Shown here in pieces: positions 1-25,664 of a DNA stretch of 64,000 nucleotides (positions are counted from its first letter, which is position 1; each line of letters starts with the position of its first letter). Source of the stretch: Ianthella basta. Taxonomy: Eukaryota > Porifera > Demospongiae > Verongiida > Ianthellidae. The translations under genes were made by a program, and so were the position numbers. The notes under the pieces were generated by a model. It did no database searches and had not been told where the DNA came from. It saw only the letters and a list, made by a program, of their open reading frames with translations. The DNA is taken from assembly GCA_964019415.1 (NCBI GenBank), contig OZ025870.1:5416915-5480914 (forward strand). The letters run 5' to 3'.

Positions 1-128
1 TGGCACAGTCCCTCAGGATCGAGTCCGGGTAACTTCGTTTAGCCCCCATGCCATGTCTGCCCTTTGCAGTACCTTACGTGCATTGCATGTTCACGAGTGA
101 CAGTCTCTCCCTGTGTTTCTGTGTGCAG

Positions 129-11919
<11,791 letters not shown>

Positions 11920-12182
11920 CCAAAATGCACTTTCCCACCACATGTACCCAATTATATTGCTTTGTATTGTACCATTATAACATTAATGTAGTATACTATA
12001 CATGCAGTTTTAAGTAATAATATTATGTTGGAATATAATTTTACCACAATTATATTTTGCAGATGTGTATAATTAATAGTATTGAGGTGATCAATGTTGG
12101 TGAATCTGCTGTACTGTGTGTGTGTATATAGGCATAATTGTTATGCATCATACATGCATGTCCCCAATCATTGATGAATGAC

Positions 12183-12200
12183 TTTATTAATTTGAATAAA
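12183..12200. terminator. Overlapping convergent poly(A) signals
   Basis: AATAAA on the plus strand at 12195-12200 lies 276 bp after the TBC1D2 stop. AATAAA on the minus strand (TTTATT at 12183-12188) lies 311 bp after the HAO stop. The two hexamers are separated by 6 bp, so transcripts of the convergent genes would overlap slightly. The rest of 11920-12498 is AT-rich and shows nothing else. Confidence 0.6.
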
Positions 12201-12498
12201 ATAATTATACAAATTCTAAAACTATCTGTGTAAACAATTGCGAATTACCATGCAATATATAATTATATACACATTCTCTATACTTAAAGGTGGCAGCAGG
12301 TCATATCTTATATACACAGATCAATGCACTAATTTAGAAGAAAAGCAAAAATAACCTCATTACTGTACGGTATACATAAACTATTTCGCCTACAGTTTAA
12401 TTAATGTATAATTATTAGATGCACGAAGAGAGCATTGAATGTTGGGCACTTTATAATAATTGTATAATGGATGACTATATAATTATTATATTAACAGA

Positions 12499-15356
<2,858 letters not shown>

Positions 15357-17170
15357 GATGGCTTCCGAAAATGGTCAAGGAAGACAGGCTTTTGTTGTTC
15401 GTTGAGCCTCTTGTTTGGATGACCTCCAGTGGTGTTCAAAGTTGGGGGTATCGCAAGATTCTGAAGAGAGACTCTGAACTTGAAGCTAGCTGTTCAAAGC
15501 TTGTAATAAGTGTCAATATCATTAGAAACCTGGCAATTGAATCGGTGCCGCATGTACGAGGTCTGAAAGAGGTGCTCGTGATCGCTTAACGCAGGAAACT
15601 AGAGGGTATACAGAAAATTGTATACCATAGTAGCTATAATTATTGTAATTATTCCGTTACATTAAAGCCCCAAACCGAGGCTCATGTATATCACCCTGTA
15701 CAAACCTAGGGATTCGCCTGTATCACATGTCTGGCTGTTATGCAACGTTAACATCCCGTAAGTTTGTAAAGCGGAAATGAGACTCGGCTTAATTTGGGCT
15801 ATAATAGCCTTGACATACAGGGATTTAATGATTACCACAATCATGTAATGGGGCATGCCAATTAGTTGCTTTGAAGCGCTTTTTGAAGCATCCGTCCAAT
15901 TTGTGACTGCAGCACAGACTGAATTGCATTTATGTACCTTTATACATCTAATATTAATGGAATATGCATTAAATGAATGCATTGATATTTACTTGTTGCC
16001 TGGATGCAAGATATATCCTTCACTGTACATTATAAGATAAAAGCTCATTGTAGCTCAGCCATTCACATTCTGTGGTTTTGCCCATGCATGGTGGTGGCAA
16101 ATTAAAAGTCAGCATACATTAGCAAAACCTATAGCTATACTCACACGAATGGCTGTAAAGGTGTGTACGTCAATTATATGACTATTTAGACTGTTTAGAT
16201 GGTATAAGCAGCAGATGCTATAAGGAACCTAGTTGGTCTTGTATACATAGCTGCTAATACGTATATAGAATTACACGTATCTATAGATCTAGAGGTACCC
16301 AAGAAAAGCCCATCTCAAACCAGTTCATGCATATGCTTATATACACATGTACACAACAGAAGCCGAGTTTAGATGCAGAATTACCTTTAATTTCATAAAT
16401 AATATTAATGGAATTATGTACAATTGCATGTATATGCATTGTACGTGATGCTATTACTGTATGAATCTTCCTATGATTATGCTTCATTTCGTTGAAAAGG
16501 ACAACTATTAAATTATCTAAATTATCTTAATAATTATGAAACCAAATTCAATGAATGTAATTATATAATTATCCTATAATCAAATTTTAAATGTAAGTGA
16601 GAATGGCTTACCTATAAGTCTGCTCTAATTATAGCTACTCATGGAGTTCTCTAATGTAGAGTCAAGCATGCAAGGCGACTAGGATAATGCAGGCACTCTG
16701 CAGCTGTTTGCGAAGAGCGCCGCACGTTTTCCCTCCTTTACGGAAAAGATGTTTTTTGTCCGTTTACGGTCTGCGTATATGGGATTCCGGTTACTTAACA
16801 TTTCAAAACGTGACACTATGCCAAGGGGAGAGCGCTCGCGCTCTGCCATGCAACAGCGCTGCAGCCAACACTATCTATGGCACCATACTGATGTAAATCA
16901 GATGCAATATGAGACTAAAATGCGGCAACATGGTAAGCTCTTCCTTCTGTGAAGCAACAGAGCTGCAGCCAACACTATGTATGGCACCATTCTGATATAC
17001 ATCAGCTACAATATGAATCTACAATGCAGCAATATCATAGACCTCTTCTTTCTGTGAGCAAATTGCTGCTTTTGCATCAAGTCAATGATAGCTAACAATC
17101 TGTCAGCAACATTTTGCACCTTCTATCCACTGTTGTATATTGTGTGTGTGTGTTGAGATCCTGTGGATTT
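15357..17170. other. Intergenic, AT-rich; no gene seen
   Basis: No supported gene. 15667-15800 is an imperfect inverted repeat (GCCCCAAACCGAGGCTCAT against the complement of ATGAGACTCGGC), possibly a small foldback element. 16300-16490 resembles, weakly, the sequence downstream of the third GNAT copy (24100-24240). 16851-17060 is a two-unit tandem duplication, offset 104 bp, containing GCTGCAGCCAACACTAT. Confidence 0.6.
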
Positions 17171-17171
17171 C

Positions 17172-20100
17172 TGTAAAGTCTGGTTGCTTTTGGTTGTTTC
17201 TATCGCCCTCCTGCTGCTCCATCTCAATCTATTGCTAAAATATGTCACAATATTAAAACTCTGATGCTGAGCAAATGTCACATGGTAGTATGTGGTGATT
17301 TCAATATTGACATGTTGGACCCTACCAAAGCAAACTCCAAGGTTTTCAAGGACTTCGTTACTTCACACTCCCTCATCCAACCCATCTCTGTCCACACTCG
17401 CTACTCTGATACTTCAGCTTCCCTCCTCGATCTCTTCCTCATCACTCATGATGTCTCTATCTTCAACTCTTGTGTTCTTGATGCTGCATTCTCCGACCAC
17501 CTACCCATCCTCCTATACATTAACTCATCTGTTTCCCGCTCACAACCCACTCTCATTACCCGTCGCTCATTCAAGCACTTTAACAAGTCCTGGTTTGAAG
17601 AAGATCTTTCTGCTGCTCCCTGGAGTATCCTGGATGTATTTGATGACCCAGATGATAAAGTTGAGGCCTTCAATTGTATTGTATTGTATTGTATTGTATT
17701 GTATTGTATTGTATTGTATTGTATTGTATTGTATTGTATTGTATTGTATTGTATTGTATTGTATTGTATTGTATTATTATACTGGTACTCCACTTAGCCT
17801 AGTGGACTACTTCACAGGGAGCCCAGTTGAAGTACATAGAAAAAAGAAAGGAATGATGATTAGGAAATAATATAAGTAATGGGTCAGTAATGGATGGTAC
17901 ATCTGAGAGTATATGGCAATAAAAGTATTATGTACATCAAGTTACAATAGGTTAGTTACATAGTTACAAGTTACAATATGATTACAAATAGTAATGGGTA
18001 AGTAATGGATGCTACATATGAGAGTATATGACAATAGAGGTATATGTACATCAAGTTACAATAGGGAGTTCCATGCTCTAGCAATCTTAAAACTAGGAGC
18101 TTTTCTACCAAGTTCAGTTTTTACTGTGGGAAGTAGCAGGCGATTGATGCGAGCCCCCCTGGTGGAGTAGCTATGGATCCTTGATACTGTTTACTGAGAT
18201 TCTAGACTGTCATGCCCCACCAAAGACAGTCAGAGTCTGCAAGAAGCCCTACCCCTGGATCTCCAAGTCAATCAGGAAAGAAATGGATAGCAGAAATAGG
18301 CTCTTCAGGTTCTACTGGCGAAACCCCTCCACTGCCTCCTGGGAAATATACAAGGCCCAGTGTAATCATATTGTCTGGCTCCAGCAGAAAGCCAATTGCA
18401 AGATAGGTTACATCCAGGATCTTATTCACAGGAAATGTCACCCTTCTGCTCTCTGAAACACGCTTACTTTTGCCACTGGTTCTTCCGTCTCCACTGATAA
18501 CTGGTCTTCTTTCGAATTGGATCATGCCTCAGTTGCTGAAACCCTTAACAAGCACTTTGCCTCTTTGAGTTCGAAGTCTGCAACTCCATCTGCTCCTGCT
18601 TCCTTGGCTCCCTCTTCCCATTCACACCCTCCCTCCAATTCCATCCTCTCCTTCACCAAAGCAACCCCCGAGTGGTGCGAGCAGACTCTGTCAACCATAA
18701 AGCCCAAGTGTTCTACAGGAATCGACCAATTTCCACCCAACGCTGTTTTTGCTGCCCGCTCTGTCATCTGCTACCCACTTTCTTCCATCATCAATTCTTC
18801 ACTTGCTCTCTCCCACATTCCTTCCCAATGGAAGTGTGCTGCCATCACTCCACTTCATAAAGGAGATGATCGTACAACCCCGTCAAACTACCGCCCAATC
18901 TCCATCCTGCCTGTGTACAGCAAACTCTTAGAAAGGCATGTCCATCTTCAACTATCTTCTCATCTCCACTCTAATGATCTTCTCTTTCCTCTTCAGTCTT
19001 GCTTTCGTCCTTCTCACTCCACACAAACTCTTCTTCACTGTTTAGACAGGTGGTACAAGGCTCTTGACAGCAAGAAATTTGTAGTAGTTTTCCTTGACAT
19101 CTCAAAGGCCTTTGACACAGTCACCCATAAACTACTATTATCAAAACTCTCCAACCTTGGTCTCTCTGCTTCTGCTGTTTCCAGGTTCCAGTCTTCTCTC
19201 TAATCGCTGTCATGTCACTCATGTAGTTGAATCTTACTCTTCTCCCGGCTTCCCATCATCTGGAGTTCCACAAGGCTCCATCCTTGGTCCCACCCTCTTC
19301 TCAGCCTTCATCAACGACCTTCCATCCATCCTTCCACCTGACTCCACTGTTCTCTTTGCCGATGATACTACCATCTACATTGTTAGCGAGAATATTTCCT
19401 CCATCCAGTCATCACTACAGCTCTGTCTGGACCTAACTAATCTCTAGTTACAACGAAACGGATCGAAGATAAATGCTGCTAAGACGAAGTCCATGCATGT
19501 TGATCCACTCCAGTAAGATGGTGATGAACAGTAGCTTGCATCTGAAGATTGATGATAGGCTTGTTGAGCAGGTCTGCAGATTTAAGTTTCTCGGAGTTGT
19601 TGTTAGTGATACCCTGTCTTGGTCTGATCATACTGACATGGTGTACAAGAAAGTCCCCCGTAGCCTCAATCTGCTTCGCCGGCTGTCTTGGTTTCTCCCT
19701 CAGTCTCTTCTACTACTGTTTCTAAAGTCCTATATACTTCCCCACTTTGATTACAGTGACGTTATTTGGTCTGGGTGTTCAAAGTCTGACGCTTATCGCT
19801 TGGAATCGTTGCTTAACTTTGGTTGCCGTACCATTTTCCATTGAAGCAAACACTCCTCTGCTACTGCCGCTCGTCGATCGGGACCTTGGACTTAGTACAC
19901 TCTCTTCCAGAAGAAACCTTCATCTTGCCCAGGTAGTCTTCAAGTGCCTCTCCTCTCATTATCCACCATACCTCTGCAACCTCTTCTCCGGTCCATCCTC
20001 TTCCCACCACACGTGATCTCGTGCTTCCAACCAGCTGAATCTACCAGCCACCAGGACCTCCTTTGGACAGAGGGCTTTTAGCTTCTCAGGTGCCTCCCTT

Positions 20101-20416
20101 TGGCGATCCTTGTCAGCCTCCATCAGGGCCATCAAAGACTTTCAGGCCTTCTCGTCCCAGTGCATAGACTTTTTATTATCCTAACTCTTATCTGCTTGTC
20201 CGCACACATGACACCTGACTTTCATATTTTCTAGCATGATGCATGAAATCATCAACTGACAATTTCATTCCCAACACCACTATTACCATTTTCTGCATTA
20301 TACTTTGTTTTCTTTCTTACTTGTCTTCTACTGGGTGCCTGGGAGAATAGCCTGTATGGCTAAAGGCTCCCCAGTATAAATAAGATACCCGATACCTGAT
20401 ACCTGATACCTGTGTG
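17172..20416 (+). pseudogene. Broken CR1/L2-type LINE retrotransposon (endonuclease + reverse transcriptase)
   Basis: The endonuclease C-terminal half is present from about 17175: FYRPP, VVCGDFNID and SDHLPIL. After an interruption (17673-18184) the frame resumes with HAPPKTVRV and runs into the reverse transcriptase: ITPLHKGDDRTTPSNYRPIS (near 18850-18905), FLDISKAFDTV (19090-19125), SGVPQGSILGP (19258-19290), FADD (19357-19368) and PHFDYSDVIWSGC near 19740. The C-terminal block SFGQRAF and ASLW is near 20060-20110. A one-base frameshift near 19195, internal stops and lack of the first endonuclease part show it is dead. The 3' end carries a short array of the 7-mer TGATACC (20385-20415), the tail type of CR1/L2 elements. 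Confidence 0.88.
17673..18184 (-). mobile_element. 3' end of a second LINE nested in antisense, with (ATACA)n tail
   Basis: Read on the minus strand, 18175-18060 encodes a LINE ORF2 C-terminus (YSTRGAR, LLLPTVKTELG, ARAWNSL, stop). A 3' UTR follows and then a pentanucleotide ATACA tail (about 100 bp, TTGTA on the plus strand, 17673-17775). It splits the host LINE between its endonuclease and reverse transcriptase. The 3' UTR carries an internal duplication (TACATCAAGTTACAATAGG twice, near 17930 and 18047). Confidence 0.75.
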
Positions 20417-21149
20417 AACACATCAGGTATTGGAGCTTAAGTACACTTCAGGTGAGCAACATGTCTTGATGGTTTTGGACAGTATATATGTTATGCGCAT
20501 ACCTATACATGCATGGTACTGTTCTAGGCCAAAGTGGGATATAGTAGCTCAATCAGTGACTTTTCATCACACTTTAACCTGGAACAGTACCATGCATGAC
20601 CTGTCCAAAACCATCTTAGACATGGTGTTCCCCTGAACATACATAAGCTTCCAATTTACTTGATGTGCCCACATACACTGTCCTTCAGTTCCATTCTTAG
20701 ACTACTTGCAGTTGTTTTATGTCATATCCCTTGGCAGTGCATGCATGATTCCACTTATTCTGGGTGATTCTCTGTCCACATCATGCTACACACAGCATCG
20801 CCTGCAACATGCATGCATAGCTATGATTGCAGCCTATCAGCTGGCACACCCATACAATCATAAGCCACACTGTTGTGGAGTAGCTATCGTGCAGCAGCCG
20901 TTGTGAGGGCACCAAAGCAGAGAAGCCCGCCGAAGGGGGGCTTTCCTGCTAGTGCATTTATAAAAGCATGCTGCTTCATTCTACTTCCAATACGTACATA
21001 CTGCTGTAACTCATACTTCCATGCAAGCCAATTATTAATGACACTTCAAATCTCAGATATGGAATAATATAGCTACTTTCCTACTCTACTTCTTGTTATA
21101 CTCTCTGGAATTGTTCAATCAATTAATGTACCAAGTTTTGTTTGTGACT
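20417..21149. other. Duplicated non-coding flank downstream of GNAT gene A
   Basis: No gene seen. An inverted repeat is present: ACAGTATATATG, then GGTACTGTTCTAGGCCAAAGTG, later answered by CTGGAACAGTACCATGCATG and CTGTCCAAAACCA. This makes a foldback of about 150 bp around 20470-20620. The same structure is in copy B near 34110-34230. Confidence 0.5.
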
Positions 21150-22139
21150 TCACAAGTCTAAGTTAATGCAGGGAAGACCGTATACTTTGCCGTGAGGGTT
21201 GCTTGTTTCTTTGGTATCCATGAATTGAAGGTCAAATTCTAGCCGGACTCCAATTTCATTCTCCAACATGCTCACGGTCTCCTGGCTGATGTCAGCTGCA
21301 ACTTCCAGAAATATATTGCCTGTGTTGTAATCGAGTGCACTATAGGTAGCCGTAGCAAAACCAACTGCTACCTTCAGAAGACTTTGAGCAATGGTTGCAC
21401 TGTCAGCAAAGAAGGGAGCTACACGGTAGCCGTCCTTAGGAAAGCGAGTGGTTCTACTCATGATTAGGTAACCAACTATCTCACCCTTGTTGCCAATGGC
21501 AACCCAGCTGCTTTCCTGAGCATGTGATAACCATCCAGCTAGCAGTGACTTACACGCTTGTGAGGTACCCAGCATGTCCACACCATATGTAAAGAGCTTT
21601 TCGAAGTCAGCTTTACTGGCTGGCAAGATTTGAGCAACTGAAGGTGGAATCTTGCTGCTTGCGAGACCTTCCAGAGCACGCAAAGCAGTGAACACATAGC
21701 ACTTTATCATCCATCTTGGATGGAATCCGGTCTTCTGGTATAGATTTACCATGTTCATTACAGACATCAACTGGATATTGCACTGGTCGCTGATGCCAGC
21801 AAATACCGCTTTCCACATCTTATATCCATATCCTTGTCCTCGGTGGGGCTTAGCAACGATGTAGTAGCCAACGCAAATGACGGATTCCCCGCGACTGACT
21901 ACGGATATGCAGGCAATTCTCTCCCCGTTCAATTCACCAATGAAAAAATTCTGAGTTAAGCCTGCAGCGAAATAACACTCAGCTTCTCTCTTACGTGGTC
22001 TAAATCCTTCTTCTGTGGCCAGTTCCACCACCCACTGAAGGTCGTCCAGAGATGTGGCGCGTCGGACTGCGAAAGTCTCCTCATCAAGCCTTCCTTCAGA
22101 TGCCACTGGAAGAAGTGGATCCTTCAGTGAACTGAACAT
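21150..22139 (-). CDS. Intronless double-GNAT-domain N-acetyltransferase, copy A
   Basis: A single 329-residue open frame with TGA stop. The N-terminal GNAT domain covers about residues 24-150. It has FFIGELNGERIACISVV and the acetyl-CoA binding motif RGQGYG at 100-105 (consensus Q/R-x-x-G-x-G/A), followed by MVNLYQKTGF, the usual GNAT end motif. Residues about 165-320 form a second, less canonical GNAT-like domain (SWVAIGNKGEIVGYLIMSR), as in the Acetyltransf_18-type two-domain proteins. No signal peptide or membrane segment is seen. Known of family: transfer of an acyl group from CoA to an amine; the substrate is unknown here. It lies in a segmental duplication; copy B differs at about 14 residues. 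Intronless structure beside genes with 6 to 32 exons suggests a retrocopy or horizontal origin, but neither is shown. Confidence 0.85.
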   Translation of the reverse strand: MFSSLKDPLLPVASEGRLDEETFAVRRATSLDDLQWVVELATEEGFRPRKREAECYFAAGLTQNFFIGELNGERIACISVVSRGESVICVGYYIVAKPHRGQGYGYKMWKAVFAGISDQCNIQLMSVMNMVNLYQKTGFHPRWMIKCYVFTALRALEGLASSKIPPSVAQILPASKADFEKLFTYGVDMLGTSQACKSLLAGWLSHAQESSWVAIGNKGEIVGYLIMSRTTRFPKDGYRVAPFFADSATIAQSLLKVAVGFATATYSALDYNTGNIFLEVAADISQETVSMLENEIGVRLEFDLQFMDTKETSNPHGKVYGLPCINLDL

Positions 22140-23405
22140 CGTCTCTCTAATTATTATTTGTTCGTACCATGGACGGCCTGAGACAAGTCCAGTTCACACC
22201 TGGGGGGTGGTGGGGAGGAGGGAGGTGGAAGGGTCTATGATTGAAATTAATTGATATTGATTGATATTGTATAAGACGCGCAACAACGCACACAAACGTT
22301 AGGGAGAAATAACGTTAACGCTAGCACACGCACGGGGAAGTTCCCTTCCACACCACAGTTTGCCCGATTGTAAAGCTTAGCTTGAGGGGGGACAAATACG
22401 CTCTCATCAAGGATTGATTTGTATACCAGGTAAGATATTACTTCGAACGTAAGACCACATCGGTCTTTGAGAATCAGGGCTTACATTTCAAAGAGAGTTT
22501 ACTTCGAGATCATACGTAGCTAGCTAGCTAATGTTGTCCCACCCCGAAGGAAGATTTATGAACCTCAGGCACGGTTAGAATCCAAGATACATATGGGAAG
22601 TCACAGACAGAGGTTTGTGTGTTTGTTAATTGTGTACACTCATACGGCCACATGCATGCACAGTAACCATGCACAATCTATAGAGTATGCCACACACAAA
22701 ACATACTGCATAGATGCATGCACATATATTATAGCAGAGTGGCCCGCCTTTGGCGAGCTACAGCGCCCAACGTCTGTTCCCCAATGCCCTCAGCAACCAT
22801 GTTACTGCTACAGCTCAAAATGATGATTATTGGTTTAAATTCGAACGTGGGACGACAGTGTCTCCTATGTAATGTATTAGCATGCTTCAGCGAAAGCAGA
22901 ATAACGGCAGTGGCAAAGAACAATTAATGCCCAAGGATAGGCTTCATTCGATGTATTGAATACGGCAGCGCACCCAAAGTCAGTCTGGAGTGCATGTAAG
23001 AGAAAAGCGTCATAGGCTGCTCGTACCCCATTTGTTCTTTTCGCATTAGCTATCTTATCTATTCTTATTCTTCTTCCCACAGTATTTTTGCGCGCTCCTA
23101 GCGCACGACACAGGGCACCTACGGACTCAATTAGTGTACAATGACTTACGTACCTAGGTCAAGGACTAAAACCTGAGCGTCGGTGACAATCCGATAACTA
23201 CAGCACTGGCAGGAAATTTGTCCTCCCCGTGTATTAAAGATACCCCAATGCCGCCATTTTGTTGCGCTGGTACACTGTACGTTACACGGCGGCCGCTTCA
23301 TCTAAAGTGACATAATTGTGCTCGGTGCTCTGCACAATCTTCAGCTAATTTAAGGCAGGGGTATTAGTCAGCACTGGTATCAATCTGATGTAACCATAGT
23401 CATTT
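22140..23405. other. Upstream region of GNAT A, duplicated; possible distal promoter
   Basis: No gene seen. Near 23250, GCCGCCATTTTGTTGCG contains, on the minus strand, AAAATGGCGGC, a YY1-like core also found at other gene starts in the window. It could mark a 5' UTR exon of GNAT A about 1.1 kb upstream; no splice evidence was identified. The matching site in copy B is near 36877. Confidence 0.35.
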
Positions 23406-23770
23406 GGATATGCAAAAACTGCACAAACTAGTGTATAAAATATCCTTTAGAATTTATTTAAAAGAGATTTAGGAATGGCCAGCAGAAAAAGTATAGAAAC
23501 AAGCAACAGTAACTCAACACCATGATGAACCACATTGCTGTGAAGTTTGCTATGCATTCCTAAATTCCTTGTAGCTACATGGAACTAGCTAGCTAGACGT
23601 TTGGGTCCATGTAGCTCTACATGGAAATTAGGAATGCATAGCGAACTTCACAGCAATGTGGTTCATCATGGTGTTGTGTTACTATTGCTTGTTTCTGTGT
23701 TTTTTTTTCTGCTGGCCATTCCTAAATCTCTTTTAAATAAATTCTAAAGGATATTTTATACACTGGTATA
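23406..23770. mobile_element. Long foldback MITE, copy 1
   Basis: Two arms of about 170 bp are inverted around a spacer at 23580-23600. The left arm contains GGATTTAGGAATGGCCAGC-like and CACCATGATGAACCACATTG text and the right arm contains their complements. It is non-coding. The same element is at 37011-37368 and 39163-39546, with a partial at 39806-39890. Confidence 0.8.
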
Positions 23771-24330
23771 ATTATGTACTGTAGTCGATGCTGTAGAGGT
23801 TCATTGCTGCGTAGTATAAAGGGGGAAATTGCGGAAGCAGATTACAAAAGGAAAACATTCAGTAGAACAAGATGTAGCTACTGACATTGAAATATTCTCT
23901 TTCAGTATGATTTATACAATTTCTTGTGGCAAGTTGTCAGTTAAAATACAGCATTGTAACTAACAAAGGCCTTTGCAGTTGAAACATCTTACAATCTGTT
24001 CCTGCTGCTATGTGATTGCTCAACAATTATCCAGTCTACCTATGCCGTAGCAACGAGCCTCTACAAAATAATTATGAAGAGGTTCCTGAAAAGATCAAGC
24101 CTGTGCCAAGCCAGTTCAAGCTTATAATGTGTACACACACAACAAAAGCCTGTTTTAGATGCAGAAAATGTGATTCTATTACATCCACTACACATAAATC
24201 TTCCTATAATACGTATGCATTCATAATGGATCCGGAGGCAACTATGAAATATGTAATACAAAACAGGAAGTCAATGCATGTATATTATGGCATAATCAAC
24301 ACTTATAATAAAGTAGGAAGTTACGTTCAT

Positions 24331-25275
24331 TCACATGATGTCAATACTAGCGCGACCAAACACTTTGCAGAGAGGCATGGTGGGGATTTCCTTAGCCATG
24401 AATATACCATCAAAAATTGGTTTGGCTCCAATTTCATTTTCCATAATGTTCACACCCTCTGGGTTGAATTCAACTGCAATATCAAGAAACATACCGCACT
24501 CTAGACTGTTTGCACTTACAAATTCAGCTGCAACTTTTAGAAGACTGCGGGCAATGGGAGCACTGTCAGCAAAGAAGGGAGCTACACAGTAGCCGTCCTC
24601 AGGAAGGCGAGTGGTTCTACTCATGATTAGATATCCAAGTATCTCACCCTTGTTGCCAATGGCAACCCAGCTGCTTTCCTGAGCATTTGACAACCATCCA
24701 GCTAGCAGTGACTTGCACGCTTGTGAGGTACCCAGCATGTCCGCACCATACGCAAAGAGCTTCTCAAAGTCAGCTTGACTGGCTGGCAAGATTTGAGCCA
24801 TCAAAGGTGGCTGCTGACTGTTTGCAAGGTTTTCAAAAGCACGTGCGGCAGTGAATACATATCTCTTGATAATCCAACCTGGCTGAAAACCGATCTTTTG
24901 GTATCAATCCTTCATGCTCATCACAGCAATTAATTGCTGATCATTGTACTGGTCGTTGATGCTAGCTAAAGCAGTTTTCCACGTCTCAAATCCGTATCCT
25001 TGTCCACGATAGGGCTTAGCAACTATGTAGTAGCCTATAAAAGCGACAGATTTCCCATACCTGACTACAGATATGCAGCTGACTCGCTCGCCATTCAGAT
25101 CACCGATGAAGAAATCTTGAGTAATGCCTGCCGAGAAATAGCACTCAGCATCTCTCTCGCGGGGTCTCCAATCTTCTTTCGAGGCCAATTTCATCACCCA
25201 TTGAAGATCGGCCAGAGACGTGGCGCGTCGGACAAGGAAATTATCCGTACTTTTTCCTTGAAGTTCAGATGCCAT
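24331..25275 (-). pseudogene. Third GNAT copy (C), interrupted by one in-frame TGA
   Basis: It is homologous over its whole length to the intact GNAT genes: VRRATSLADLQWVM, the acetyl-CoA loop RGQGYG, then MSMKD, a TGA at 24904-24906, and YQKIGF in the same frame on to the final stop at 24331. No frameshift is seen, so a single nonsense change splits an otherwise open frame of about 314 codons. The frame stays open upstream to an ATG at 25440. Its interior is much more diverged from copies A and B than they are from each other, so it is an older duplicate. Alternatives: recent pseudogene, strain-specific null allele or sequencing error. TGA is the normal stop of GNAT A and B, so readthrough is not suggested. 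Confidence 0.8.
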
Positions 25276-25450
25276 GGTTGGAAGCAAGCTTCTATCGTAA
25301 GACTGTTTGTCGACCTCTCTTCTCTCCACCTGGCCCTCGACCTGGCCTTGGAGATCGCCCGTTGCCAAGTGGGTGGCAAAACGGGATTGGAAACGCGTGA
25401 CGTCACAGGTTGATGCTTGCGTTCCGATGATGTAATGCATAGTTACCCGG

Positions 25451-25664
25451 AAAATGGCCGCTTCTCAAGTCGATTCCTCAATACGTGATTGCTATAATTA
25501 ACCGATTGCTATAATAGCTTATTGTTGCCGTTTTGCTAAATTTTTTGAAGGTGGAATTCACTCCCTCTATCTAAATAAAAATGGCGGAACGGCGGAGGTG
25601 GGTCTGCCCCCTATCTAAATAAAAATGGCGGAACGGCGGAGGTGGGTCTGGGAACGAGACTAGC
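25451..25664. promoter_or_regulatory. Repeated YY1-like sites and MITE arm upstream of GNAT C
   Basis: AAAATGGC cores occur at 25451, 25578 and 25621. The last two lie in a 39-bp direct tandem repeat (CTATCTAAATAAAAATGGCG ... GGTGGGTCTG). The second unit runs into CTGGGAACGAGACTA, the terminus of the MITE at 26351-26430. The layout resembles the HAO start region. Confidence 0.4.

Noticed and set aside
17446..17793. 115-residue minus-strand ORF rich in Tyr-Asn-Thr-Ile
   Set aside because: It is antisense of the LINE endonuclease plus translation of the pentamer repeat.
24016..24504. 162-residue plus-strand ORF
   Set aside because: Its 3' part is antisense to the GNAT C pseudogene and the rest shows no recognisable domain or codon pattern.
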